Assembly: GCA_015067435.1 (NCBI GenBank)
Contig: SVMM01000012.1
Span: 44,908-108,907 of the forward strand
DNA from: Oscillospiraceae bacterium
GTDB lineage: Bacteria > Bacillota > Clostridia > Oscillospirales > Oscillospiraceae
DNA length: 64,000 nt
Reading direction: 5' to 3'
A program made the position numbers and the translations under genes. Positions 45,172 to 52,900 of this stretch are shown here, piece after piece. The notes beneath the pieces are model-generated. The model was not told where the DNA came from and did no database searches. It worked only from the letters and a program-made list of their open reading frames with translations. Positions within the stretch are counted from its first letter, which is position 1, and each line of letters opens with the position of its first letter.

Positions 45172-46017
45172 TCAGTAACCGATAATAATACCCTTTTCCA
45201 TGGCATAGAGGCTGTTTAACCCGCGGCAGTCGTGCAGCCGCACCTCCTTGACAGGCAGATCGTTCAAAATCTGCTCCTTCATCCGCTCCGCGCCGGAGGG
45301 GTTGTTGCAGTGGGCGATCTCCACCGACGCGCCCGCGCAGTTCTTGCTGCGCGCCATCAGCGCCGTCATTGCGCGAAACGTCCGCTTTTCGCCGCGTTCC
45401 TTTCCCGCCACGCGGATCGTGCCCGCCTCGGTCGCCTCCGCAATGACATGGATCCCCAGCCTTTGCAGCAGCGTTCCGACCAGCGGCTTCATCCGCCCGC
45501 TTTTGATCAGGTTGTCGAAGTTTTCCAGCGTAAAGCAGGTGCGCAGCGATGAGCGATAGCGCTGTAGATCCTCGCAGATCGCGCCGAATTGATTGGCCGC
45601 CGCGTGCTCCATCAGTTCCTTCGCCCGCCGGATCAGCATCAGTGGAACGCTTGCGGTGCTCCGGGTGTCGATGACGCAGATCTCCTTTTCCGGATGCTCC
45701 TCCAGTGCCAGCGCACGCCCCTGCATCGCGGCGTTGAAGCTGCCGGAAACACCGCTGGATATCGTAAAGCAGACAGTTTTATCGCCTTTGGAAAAGGCGT
45801 TGGCATAGTCGGTCGGGGACGGGCACGCCGAAGAGGCGCTCGTCTTCTCCTCCCGCATGACGCGCAGAAGCTCCGACACGTCCAACGCATCGTTATCCAC
45901 AAACTCGTGCTCTCCCACGCAAACATGCAGCGGAACAGACGTAAAGCCGACGCTCTCGCTGATAAACTCACTGTGCAGCAGATCACAGCTGCTGTCGCTG
46001 ACCACATGATAAACCAT
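45172..46017 (-). CDS. DegV-family fatty-acid-binding protein
   Basis: 281 residues, cytoplasmic. DegV layout: VVSDSSCDLL at the start, SASSACPSPTDYANAF, ISSGVSGSFNAA, a long two-domain core, and the C-terminal GLNSLYAMEKGIIIGY. DegV/FakB proteins bind a fatty acid and present it to the FakA kinase; the Thr/Ser-rich SPTDY segment matches the lipid-binding entry. No fakA is nearby. It is driven by a MerR-type promoter like that of the aldo/keto reductase operon. Confidence 0.88.
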   Translation of the reverse strand: MVYHVVSDSSCDLLHSEFISESVGFTSVPLHVCVGEHEFVDNDALDVSELLRVMREEKTSASSACPSPTDYANAFSKGDKTVCFTISSGVSGSFNAAMQGRALALEEHPEKEICVIDTRSTASVPLMLIRRAKELMEHAAANQFGAICEDLQRYRSSLRTCFTLENFDNLIKSGRMKPLVGTLLQRLGIHVIAEATEAGTIRVAGKERGEKRTFRAMTALMARSKNCAGASVEIAHCNNPSGAERMKEQILNDLPVKEVRLHDCRGLNSLYAMEKGIIIGY

Positions 46018-46059
46018 ATGACTTCTCCGTTCTTAACTCTGAATATTTGGGCGTTTGCC

Positions 46060-46090
46060 ACTATACAACCTTGAGTTCACTCGAAGTCAA
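46060..46090 (-). promoter_or_regulatory. MerR-type promoter with 19-bp spacer driving the DegV gene
   Basis: On the minus strand, TTGACT (46090-46085) and TATAGT (46065-46060) are 19 bases apart, with a dyad at 46068-46087 whose central ten bases GAGTTCACTC are identical to those of the element at 22041-22050. Confidence 0.78.
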
Positions 46091-46176
46091 GTGCTTTTTG
46101 CAGTCATTACGCGCTGTGTCCGCGCGAAAATAGCTTGACTTGAAACAGTGTCAATACCAAAGCGACAAGCGGCCAC

Positions 46177-46365
46177 ATGGTGAGGGAGGCCGCGGTGGAG
46201 AAGGCGAAACGCCGCGCGCAGGAGAAACTGGGCGAGAAGCTGTCCTTGCCGGAGAATGCGGGCAGCGGTTCCATCGCCAACGGCGCGCTCGTCCTTGCCT
46301 CCGACGAGTCCCGCACCGTCACCGGCTCGAAGCTTGTCATGGACTGCGGCTATATGGCGCATTGA
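46177..46365 (+). pseudogene. C-terminal remnant of a short-chain dehydrogenase
   Basis: 62 codons ending GALVLASDESRTVTGSKLVM and a Gly-Tyr-Met-Ala-His tail, the usual SDR C-terminus (LASDES, TGS, VDGGY). The nucleotide-binding and catalytic parts are absent; the bases upstream belong to the DegV promoter region. Broken gene. DCGY in place of the standard DGGY shows further decay. Confidence 0.65.
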
Positions 46366-46373
46366 GCAAATCC

Positions 46374-46393
46374 TGACTGCTGTTTGATTCCTG
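46374..46393 (+). repeat. Copy 2 of the post-gene repeat (one base change)
   Basis: TGACTGCTGTTTGA begins 9 bases after the SDR remnant stop and precedes a terminator hairpin, as copy 1 does at 6905. Confidence 0.35.
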
Positions 46394-46400
46394 TTTCGCA

Positions 46401-46445
46401 AAAACAAGGGCGCGTTGCAGATTTTTCTTTCTGCAACGCGCCCTT
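46401..46445 (-). terminator. Rho-independent terminator of the sulfo-transketolase operon
   Basis: Perfect 15-bp stem (AAGGGCGCGTTGCAG at 46406-46420, complement 46431-46445), 10-base loop, followed on the minus strand by GTTTTTGC. It ends the seven-gene minus-strand operon whose last gene stops at 46465. Confidence 0.88.
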
Positions 46446-46464
46446 TGCCTACAATACATTTACG

Positions 46465-47142
46465 CTAGATCCTTACGGTCAGATTGTCCCCGCGGATGCC
46501 CTGATACGCACCCTTTTCCGCCTGCGGGGACGCGGGATGGCAGGTCAGCCACTTGTTTGTCATCCACAGCAGCTTGTCCTCGCCGGGGAGTGTGGTGTCG
46601 ACCTTGTCGAGCGGCATGTTCGTGCCCTTTTCCAGCACGACGAGGCTGTTGAAGCCGGTTTCCACGGTCCGGCACGGCGCAAAGTGCATCACCATCGGGT
46701 AGATCTCCACCGCCGTATCGGGCGGGAGATAAAAGCCGACGACGTCGCACGCGTCCAGAACGCCGTCGTGCAGGGCCTCCGGCGCCGCGAGCAGCAGCAC
46801 GAGCCCTGTCGTTGTGAGATTGATTTCGCTGCATCGATGGTACTCCATGGCGTTCATGGTGTACCCGCGCCCGTTGCAGAAGCCCGCCTGCACGGCCTTC
46901 CCGCCGAAGCACGCTTCACTGAGCACGGCGTTCACACCGACGGCTTCGAGCGCCGGCTCCGAGGCGACATAGGCGTTGCCGCTCTCGGGGATGGGCGTTT
47001 GGGCGAGAGCCTCGGCCAGACGCTCCTGCCCTTCAAAGGAGAATACCGTGCCGTACCGGCGAAATTCCCGGTCGTGCACGCTGTAGAGCGGCAGCCCGGG
47101 GTTTTTCCGGCGCAGGGAGCACAGCGTCGCATTGTCTGTCAT
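46465..47142 (-). CDS. DUF4867-family protein
   Basis: 225 residues, cytoplasmic. DUF4867 pattern: AGFCNGRGYTMNAMEYHRCS, EINLTTTGLVLLLA, PPDTAVEIYPMVMHFAPC and LPGEDKLLWMTNKWLTCH. A cupin-like sugar-binding role has been assumed from its frequent place near sugar isomerases, but no activity is established as far as I know. Here it ends the proposed sulfoquinovose operon and its start overlaps the ROK gene stop, which makes it a candidate for an unassigned step such as anomer or isomer conversion. Confidence 0.82.
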   Translation of the reverse strand: MTDNATLCSLRRKNPGLPLYSVHDREFRRYGTVFSFEGQERLAEALAQTPIPESGNAYVASEPALEAVGVNAVLSEACFGGKAVQAGFCNGRGYTMNAMEYHRCSEINLTTTGLVLLLAAPEALHDGVLDACDVVGFYLPPDTAVEIYPMVMHFAPCRTVETGFNSLVVLEKGTNMPLDKVDTTLPGEDKLLWMTNKWLTCHPASPQAEKGAYQGIRGDNLTVRI

Positions 47143-48356
47143 AACAGTCCTCCGTTGTCAAAATAGTATTGCACCGCGAGCAGACTCGCCGCCTTGTCTT
47201 CGAGCAGATGGTTGTAGGGGCTGGTCTGGATCTCCACGGCGTGCCCGCTGTCGACGCCCTCGCGCACCTCGCTGAGCAGCCGCGAAAGGTAATAGGAATT
47301 GTCAAACATCTGCCCGTAGAGCACGATCTTGCTGGGATCGACCAGATAGATGACCGACTTGAGCGCGGTTCCCAGCGTGCTCACCGCGCGGTCCACGATC
47401 TCCGCCGCGCCCATGTCGCCGCTGCACGCGGCGTTGAGCACGTTGTCAAGCGTCAGCTCATCCGGCCGCTCGCCGCACATCTTCCACAGCACGGGCGTTT
47501 GCTCCGGAGAGAGCAGAGCCATGGCGTCCTCGCGGATCGCGGTGGGGGAGGCGATGGTTTCCAGACAGCCGCTCTTGCCGCAGACGCAGGGCTTGCCGCC
47601 GCGCCGGACGACAGGGATGTGGCCGATCTCGGCGCACTGCTCGGTCACGCCGTGCCAGATCTTGCCGTCGATGGTCAGGGACGCGCCGATGCCGTATTCG
47701 CAGCGCAGGAAAAACTGCGAGCCCTCCGCCTGATCGTGGGAGAGGAACATATGCGCGGCAAAGAGCGCGCGCACGTTGTTCGACAGCACGGCGCGCAGCC
47801 CCGTCAGAGCCTCCACGCGCTCGCAGAGCGGGAAGCCCGCCTCGGCGAAGGCGCCGAAGCTGTTGGCGGAAGACCTGCCGTCCAGGGAGGTCACGCCCCG
47901 AATGGCGACGCCCACGCCGATGATCTGCCCGCGCGAGAGCCCGTGCTGCTCCGTAAGCTCCATCAGCCGCGCGCACAGCTTCTGCACCGTCGGCTCGGCG
48001 GGGTGGTTGCGCTCCAGCGTATACTCCTCGGAGAAGATCACGGTGCCGTCCAGCCAGACGGCGGAGAGCACTGTCTTCGGGATGTTGATCATCAGCCCGA
48101 GCGCGCAGGCATGGCGCTCGTTGAGCTTCACCATGATCTCCCGCCGCCCGGCGGTGCCGCTGGAGACGGCCTCGCCCTCGACGAGCAGCCCCTCGCCCAG
48201 CATTTCGCCGACGATCTTGGTGATCGCGGCGGGGGTGAGCTTCATGCTCTCCGCCAGACGCTTGCGGGACATCTCGCCCTTTTCGTGCAGGATGCGCAGG
48301 ATGGCGCTGCGGTTGTTCCGCTTGACGCCCATCATATTGTCGCCTTCAAACGGCAT
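47139..48356 (-). CDS. ROK-family transcriptional regulator
   Basis: 405 residues from the ATG at 48356 with AGGAGG about 8 bases upstream. N-terminal winged helix (SAILRILHEKGEMSRKRLAE, then LTPAAITKIVGEML) followed by a ROK domain with GVGVAIRGVTSLDG, EYGIGASLTIDG and the zinc-binding segment CVCGKSGCLETIAS. Members of the XylR/NagC group repress sugar operons until a sugar ligand binds the ROK domain. It lies inside the proposed sulfoquinovose operon and is its likely regulator. Confidence 0.92.
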   Translation of the reverse strand: MPFEGDNMMGVKRNNRSAILRILHEKGEMSRKRLAESMKLTPAAITKIVGEMLGEGLLVEGEAVSSGTAGRREIMVKLNERHACALGLMINIPKTVLSAVWLDGTVIFSEEYTLERNHPAEPTVQKLCARLMELTEQHGLSRGQIIGVGVAIRGVTSLDGRSSANSFGAFAEAGFPLCERVEALTGLRAVLSNNVRALFAAHMFLSHDQAEGSQFFLRCEYGIGASLTIDGKIWHGVTEQCAEIGHIPVVRRGGKPCVCGKSGCLETIASPTAIREDAMALLSPEQTPVLWKMCGERPDELTLDNVLNAACSGDMGAAEIVDRAVSTLGTALKSVIYLVDPSKIVLYGQMFDNSYYLSRLLSEVREGVDSGHAVEIQTSPYNHLLEDKAASLLAVQYYFDNGGLL

Positions 48357-48389
48357 GACGAAATCCTCCTTTCCGGTGCTGCTCCGATC

Positions 48390-49319
48390 TTATTTTTCCG
48401 CCGCTCCGGCGACGGGGGCCTCGGCGCGGTTGATGCGCCCACGCTGCAGGATCACCGCCGCGCCGATCAGCACGACCGCGATGCCGAACAGCTTTTTGCC
48501 CGTCAGCTCCTCGTTCAGAAACACCACGCCGATGAAGCAGCTCAAAACGGGCATCAGCAGAAGATAGAGCTTGACGAGCCAGACCTCAAAATGCTTGAGG
48601 TTGCGATAGTAAAAGAAATAGATGCCGGTCTGCGCCAGTCCGCCGAGGGCGACCAGCGGCCAGAAATGCGGGATGGTGTTCAGCGCGTCGGCGCGGAACG
48701 AACCCGTTGCCGCGGAGCTGATGCCGAAGAGGACGAGGACGGTGAAGTTGTTGTAGTACGAGATCATATCCGAGTCCTCGCCGTGCTTTTCCTGCGCCGC
48801 CTTGATGATGAACGCATTCGCGCTGACACACGCGGCGGAGAGCAGGAAAAAGAGGTCGGTGACATGCAGCTCCATGCCGCCGAAGTCCACGCCCAGCACC
48901 AGCAGCACGCCGGCGAGCATGATCGCGGTGCCCAGCCAGTCCGAGGCGTAGAGCTTTTTCTTATAGACGATCACCGTCGCGAGGTTGACCATCAGCACGT
49001 CGGTCTTCAAAAGCGCCGTTCCGGTGCTCAGACTGCCGTGCAGGTAGCCGAGGTTGGCGAACAGATCCAGCAGGAAGCCGAACACGCCGATGCACACGAG
49101 GATGGCGAGCGCCTTGCCGCGCTGCTGAAACAGACGCTTGAAGCTCCCGTCCGCGACAAGCTGGATCGTCAGGAACACCAGCGCCGCCACACGCAGCAGA
49201 AAGCCGCCCAGCAGCGGCGAGCCGGTGGCACCCACGATGATCTTGCTGATCGCGTAGAAGATCGACCACGACACCACCATGCCGCCGACCGACAGCGTGT
49301 ACTTCAGGCTGTCTTTCAT
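48390..49319 (-). CDS. EamA/DMT-superfamily exporter
   Basis: 309 residues, ten membrane segments in two EamA repeats (YTLSVGGMVVSWSIFYAISK, then LFANLGYLHGSLSTGTALLK; the second repeat ends VLIGAAVILQRGRINR). In this operon it could export the final organosulfonate. Its ATG overlaps the dehydrogenase stop. The substrate is inferred from context only. Confidence 0.85.
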   Translation of the reverse strand: MKDSLKYTLSVGGMVVSWSIFYAISKIIVGATGSPLLGGFLLRVAALVFLTIQLVADGSFKRLFQQRGKALAILVCIGVFGFLLDLFANLGYLHGSLSTGTALLKTDVLMVNLATVIVYKKKLYASDWLGTAIMLAGVLLVLGVDFGGMELHVTDLFFLLSAACVSANAFIIKAAQEKHGEDSDMISYYNNFTVLVLFGISSAATGSFRADALNTIPHFWPLVALGGLAQTGIYFFYYRNLKHFEVWLVKLYLLLMPVLSCFIGVVFLNEELTGKKLFGIAVVLIGAAVILQRGRINRAEAPVAGAAEK

Positions 49320-50416
49320 CTCAGGTTTTCAAACATCTCCCGCAGCTTTGCCTCGTCCATGGGGACGGGGTTGTTGCCCATGAGCGGATGCACGGCGCTG
49401 TCATGCGCCAGCTTGTCGACGTCCACGTTCTCGCCCAGATCGCCGAGCTTCCGGCGCAGGCCGCCGAGCTCCTTGAGCGCGGCGATGCGGTCGGCAAGCT
49501 CGTTCGCGTCCCTGAGCCCCACGCGGCGGCACAGCTCATTGAGACGCGCGTCGGCGTTGATGCGCACGAAGCTGTCGAGCGTGAAGGCGACCGCCTCGCC
49601 GTGGGGCAGGTGATAGTCCTCGGAGAGGGGATAGGAGCAGGCGTGACTGCCCGCGGTCTTGGGCAGCGCGAAGGCAAGCCCGCCGATGAGCGCGCCGAGC
49701 GACATGTTGCCGCGTGCCTCCATGTTGCCGCCGTCCTTGTACGCCGCCTCCAGATTTTCAAGCACAAGGCGCACGGACTCCACCGCCATGAGGTCGGAGA
49801 TGGGGTTGTGGTTGCGGCTCCAGTAGCCCTCCAGCGCGTGCGCCATGGCGTCAATGCCGGTGTTCATGGTCGTGCGCGGGGGGACGGTGGCGGTCAGCAT
49901 CGGGTCGACGATGGCGATCTTCGGCATGAAGACCGGGTTGTTGATGGTCTTCTTCTCCTTGTCGTGGCTCATGACGGACACCTGCGTGACCTCGCTGCCC
50001 GTGCCGGCGGTGGTGGGCACCGCGATGACCGGCAGGCGCTTTTCGGGGAAGGGCAGCCTGCCGTCGTAGTAATCGACCAGCGGCGCGCCGCCTAGCGCGG
50101 TTGCCGCGGCGAACTTCGCCGTGTCCATTGTGCTGCCGCCGCCGATGCCGATGACGGCGTCGGCGTTGTGTTTACGGATCAGCTCGACCACGCCCTCCGC
50201 GCCGCGCAGCTGCGGGTTCTCCTCAATGTCGGAGAACGACGCGCACAGCTCGGGGATGTCGCGCACCATCTGCTGCGCCTTGTCCGCGAGGAAACGGTCA
50301 CTCACGAGCATGCAGCGCGCGCAGCCGATCTCGCGCAAAATCTCGCCGACCTTTTCGAACTCGCCTGCGCCGTAGTAGATCTTGACCGGCTGGGCGTAAA
50401 CAAACTCACTTACCAT
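49316..50416 (-). CDS. Iron-type alcohol dehydrogenase (candidate sulfoacetaldehyde reductase)
   Basis: 366 residues from the ATG at 50416 (GAGGAT 8 bases upstream, 11-base overlap with the isomerase gene). Group III ADH motifs: VIGIGGGSTMDTAKFAAA, PTTAGTGSEVTQVSVM, AMAHALEGYWSRNHNPISD (metal Asp/His region), and YPLSEDYHLPHGEAVAF with metal His. NAD(P)-linked. In the known clostridial sulfo-transketolase pathway a metal-dependent ADH (SqwF) reduces sulfoacetaldehyde to isethionate; gene context fits that role, but the substrate cannot be read from the sequence. Confidence 0.88.
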   Translation of the reverse strand: MVSEFVYAQPVKIYYGAGEFEKVGEILREIGCARCMLVSDRFLADKAQQMVRDIPELCASFSDIEENPQLRGAEGVVELIRKHNADAVIGIGGGSTMDTAKFAAATALGGAPLVDYYDGRLPFPEKRLPVIAVPTTAGTGSEVTQVSVMSHDKEKKTINNPVFMPKIAIVDPMLTATVPPRTTMNTGIDAMAHALEGYWSRNHNPISDLMAVESVRLVLENLEAAYKDGGNMEARGNMSLGALIGGLAFALPKTAGSHACSYPLSEDYHLPHGEAVAFTLDSFVRINADARLNELCRRVGLRDANELADRIAALKELGGLRRKLGDLGENVDVDKLAHDSAVHPLMGNNPVPMDEAKLREMFENLR

Positions 50417-50882
50417 AGATGCCATCCTCAATGTTCGCGACCTGAACGGCAAACTTCTTCATGTTCTCCTTGCGCCAATCCTCCAGATCCTGGCACCAGT
50501 CGGTGGAGAGGAAGGTCTTGACCATCTCGACCGCCATCTCGGGCCCGACGATCCAGCCGCCCATGCAGAGGACGTTGGCGTTGTTGATGGCACGCGCCAT
50601 CTTCGCGGAATACACGCCCTCGCACGCGACGGCGTGAACGCCCTTGAACTTGTTGGCGACGATGCTCATGCCCGCGCCGGTGCCGCAGATGAGCACGGCC
50701 TTGTCGTAGTCGCCGCTCTGCACCTTGGGCGCGACCTCGCTCGCGACCTGATAGTAGGGGTGCACGCTTTCAAGATCGGTGGTGCCGAGGTCGTCGAAGT
50801 GGACGCCCGCTTCGGTGAGATATGCCTTGATGGCCTCCTTCGCGGAGAAGCCGGACTTGTCGCTGCCGATTGCAATTTTCAT
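50406..50882 (-). CDS. RpiB/LacAB-family isomerase (candidate 4-deoxy-4-sulfoerythrose isomerase)
   Basis: 158 residues. Family features: MKIAIGSDKSGFSAKEAI, the active-site CGTGAGMSIVANKFKGVHA with Cys66, and the late MGGWIVGPEMAVEMVKTFLS. Normal length for RpiB. Ribose-5-phosphate isomerase B would also suit a transketolase operon. The context with a split transketolase, a fucose-isomerase-like enzyme and a sulfoquinovosidase favours the SqwI role of the sulfo-transketolase pathway. Confidence 0.88.
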   Translation of the reverse strand: MKIAIGSDKSGFSAKEAIKAYLTEAGVHFDDLGTTDLESVHPYYQVASEVAPKVQSGDYDKAVLICGTGAGMSIVANKFKGVHAVACEGVYSAKMARAINNANVLCMGGWIVGPEMAVEMVKTFLSTDWCQDLEDWRKENMKKFAVQVANIEDGIYGK

Positions 50883-50952
50883 GGTTATTTCCTCCTGTAA
50901 GGACGGGCGGTCATGACGACCGCCCGTATTCTTTTCTGATCGGTTGTTGGTA

Positions 50953-51876
50953 TTACTTGAGGGAGAGGGCCTTCCCGGCGCCTGCGACGATGTTCTCGAC
51001 GGTCAGGCCGAGCGTCTCGCGCAGATACGGCATCTTGCCGACTTCGCCAAAGCGGTCCTGCACGCCGACGGCGCACACGGGGATCTTCTCCTCGGCAAGC
51101 GCTTCGAGCACGGCGGAGCGCAGGCCGCCGATGACGTTGTGGTTCTCCACGGTCAGCACGGCGCCGGTCTTGCGGGCGGAGGCGACAACCGACGCGGTGT
51201 CGATGGGCTTGATGGTGTGGATGTTGACGACCTCGGCGTCGACGCCCTGCGCGGAGAGCTGCTTCGCGGCCTCCAACGCGTCGGCGACCATGATGCCGGA
51301 GGCGAAAATGGTCACATCCCTGCCCTCACGCAGCGTGCTCGCCTTGAAGAGGTCGAACTGATAGCTGTCGTCATAGATCTTGGGCAGCTCCTTGCGGAAC
51401 AGACGCAGATAGACGCAGCCCTCGTAGTCGTTGATGACCGGCAGCGCCTTGGCGAGCTCCACCTCGTCCGCCGCCTCGAAGAGCACGACGTCGGGCACGG
51501 AGCGCAGAACGCCGAAGTCCTCGAAGCTCATGTGCGTGCCGCCGTTGAGCTCCGCCGTGATGCCGGGGTCGGAGCCGACGATCTTGACGTTGCGCTTGGC
51601 GTAGGCGATGGAGATCGTGACCTGATCGCAGATGCGGCGCGTGGCGAACGGCGTGAACGTCTCGATCCACGGCTTGAAGCCGTAGCTCGCCATACCGGCG
51701 GCGATGGACGCCATGTCCTGCTCCGCGATGCCCGCCTCGAAGCACTGCTTGGGATACTTGGCATAGAGCGAACGGGGGCCGATGGAACGGCCGAGATCGG
51801 CGTCAAGCATGACAACGTGATGGTCCTCCGCCATCATCTTGTCCAGAGCGTTGACGTAGATGGTCTTCATATCCAT
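50953..51876 (-). CDS. Transketolase, C-terminal subunit (SqwH-like)
   Basis: 307 residues: pyrimidine-binding and C-terminal domains of a split transketolase. HHVVMLDADLGRSIGPRSLY, GIAEQDMASIAAGMASYGFK with the catalytic Glu, ETFTPFATRRICDQVTISIA, and the C-terminal LTVENHNVIGGLRSAVLEAL. Starts at an ATG overlapping the stop of the N-terminal subunit as TAATG. Split transketolases are common in Firmicutes, and this pair is placed with sulfoglycolysis genes. Confidence 0.92.
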   Translation of the reverse strand: MDMKTIYVNALDKMMAEDHHVVMLDADLGRSIGPRSLYAKYPKQCFEAGIAEQDMASIAAGMASYGFKPWIETFTPFATRRICDQVTISIAYAKRNVKIVGSDPGITAELNGGTHMSFEDFGVLRSVPDVVLFEAADEVELAKALPVINDYEGCVYLRLFRKELPKIYDDSYQFDLFKASTLREGRDVTIFASGIMVADALEAAKQLSAQGVDAEVVNIHTIKPIDTASVVASARKTGAVLTVENHNVIGGLRSAVLEALAEEKIPVCAVGVQDRFGEVGKMPYLRETLGLTVENIVAGAGKALSLK

Positions 51877-52706
51877 TAGTTCGCACCTCCCTTGATCTCA
51901 TCCAGCGCGCGCTGCATATCTTCCTTGCTCAGGTCGATGTGGTGGTTGTTCGCGCCCATGGCCTCGACGAACGAGACGCCGCAGCCCTTGGTCGTGTTGA
52001 GAATGACCATCGTGGGCTTGCCGCTGCCGCGGTTCGCCTTCGCCTTTTCGACGGCTTCCTTCACCGCGTAGGGATCGTTGCCGTCGGCAACGTCGATGAC
52101 GTTCCAGCCGAACGCCGCCCACTTGTCCGCCAGCGGCGCGATGTCGCAGATCTCGGACACCGGCGCGTCAAGCTGGAGCTTGTTGTAATCGGTGAAGCCG
52201 ATGAGGTTGTCCAGCTTCTGCGCGGCGGCGAACATCGCGGCCTCCCAGATCTGGCCCTCCTGGCTCTCGCCGTCGCCGATGAGGGTGTAGATCGTCGCGC
52301 CGTCGTCCTCGACCTTTGAGGCGAGCGCGATGCCCGCGGCGCAGGAGAAGCCCTGCCCGAGGGAGCCGGCGGTCATGTCGATGCCCGGCGTGCGGAGCAT
52401 GTCACAGTGGCTGGGAAGGTTCGTGCCGCCCTGATTGAGCGTGTAGAGCAGGGAACGGTCGAAGTAGCCGCGCTTGGACAGCGTCGCATACACGGCGGGG
52501 CCGGCGTGGCCCTTGGAGCAGATGAAGCGGTCGCGCCCTTCCATCTTCGGGTTCTTCGGGTCGATGTTCATCTCCTCAAAATACAGCACGGCCAGCACCT
52601 CGATGGCGGACAGGCAGCCGCCCATGTGACCGCGGCCGATGCTGCCGATGCACTCCACCGTATCGGCACGGAGCTCGCGGCACAGCTCTTTCAAATCACT
52701 GTTCAA
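51876..52706 (-). CDS. Transketolase, N-terminal subunit (SqwG-like)
   Basis: 276 residues from a TTG at 52706 with AGGAGG upstream. Thiamine-diphosphate-binding domain: IGRGHMGGCLSAIEVLAVLY, FICSKGHAGPAVYATLSKRG, MTAGSLGQGFSCAAGIALAS, and the cofactor motif GDGESQEGQIWEAAM followed by FTDYNKLQ. It forms the active enzyme with the next gene. In the proposed pathway it would remove two-carbon units from sulfofructose and then sulfoerythrulose. First gene of the minus operon. Confidence 0.92.
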   Translation of the reverse strand: MNSDLKELCRELRADTVECIGSIGRGHMGGCLSAIEVLAVLYFEEMNIDPKNPKMEGRDRFICSKGHAGPAVYATLSKRGYFDRSLLYTLNQGGTNLPSHCDMLRTPGIDMTAGSLGQGFSCAAGIALASKVEDDGATIYTLIGDGESQEGQIWEAAMFAAAQKLDNLIGFTDYNKLQLDAPVSEICDIAPLADKWAAFGWNVIDVADGNDPYAVKEAVEKAKANRGSGKPTMVILNTTKGCGVSFVEAMGANNHHIDLSKEDMQRALDEIKGGAN

Positions 52707-52744
52707 GATCGATATCCTCCTGACAAAAAATTTGATTAAAGATT

Positions 52745-52786
52745 TTAACTAATATGCAGTTTAATCCTTGCGTTTTATTTTGTCAA
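52745..52786 (-). promoter_or_regulatory. Promoter of the transketolase operon with AGTTAA box
   Basis: On the minus strand TTGACA (52786-52781) with a weak TAAACT (52763-52758) after a 17-base spacer. TTAGTTAA (52752-52745) follows; related boxes lie downstream of the other two promoters of the cluster. Confidence 0.55.
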
Positions 52787-52831
52787 TACCCTGACGAAAG
52801 AAAATAATAGTGAAAATCCAAATAATAATCA

Positions 52832-52881
52832 TTGACAGGATTGAATGTGTGAGCTATTATTATAAACGGAGTTAATCAAAT
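52832..52881 (+). promoter_or_regulatory. Promoter of the isomerase/sulfoquinovosidase operon with AGTTAA box
   Basis: TTGACA (52832-52837), 17-base spacer, TATTAT (52855-52860), a near-consensus promoter. AGTTAATCAAAT (52870-52881) sits at about the transcription start, where a repressor would block initiation. Confidence 0.8.
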
Positions 52882-52900
52882 ATTGCGGAGGTACCCGATC

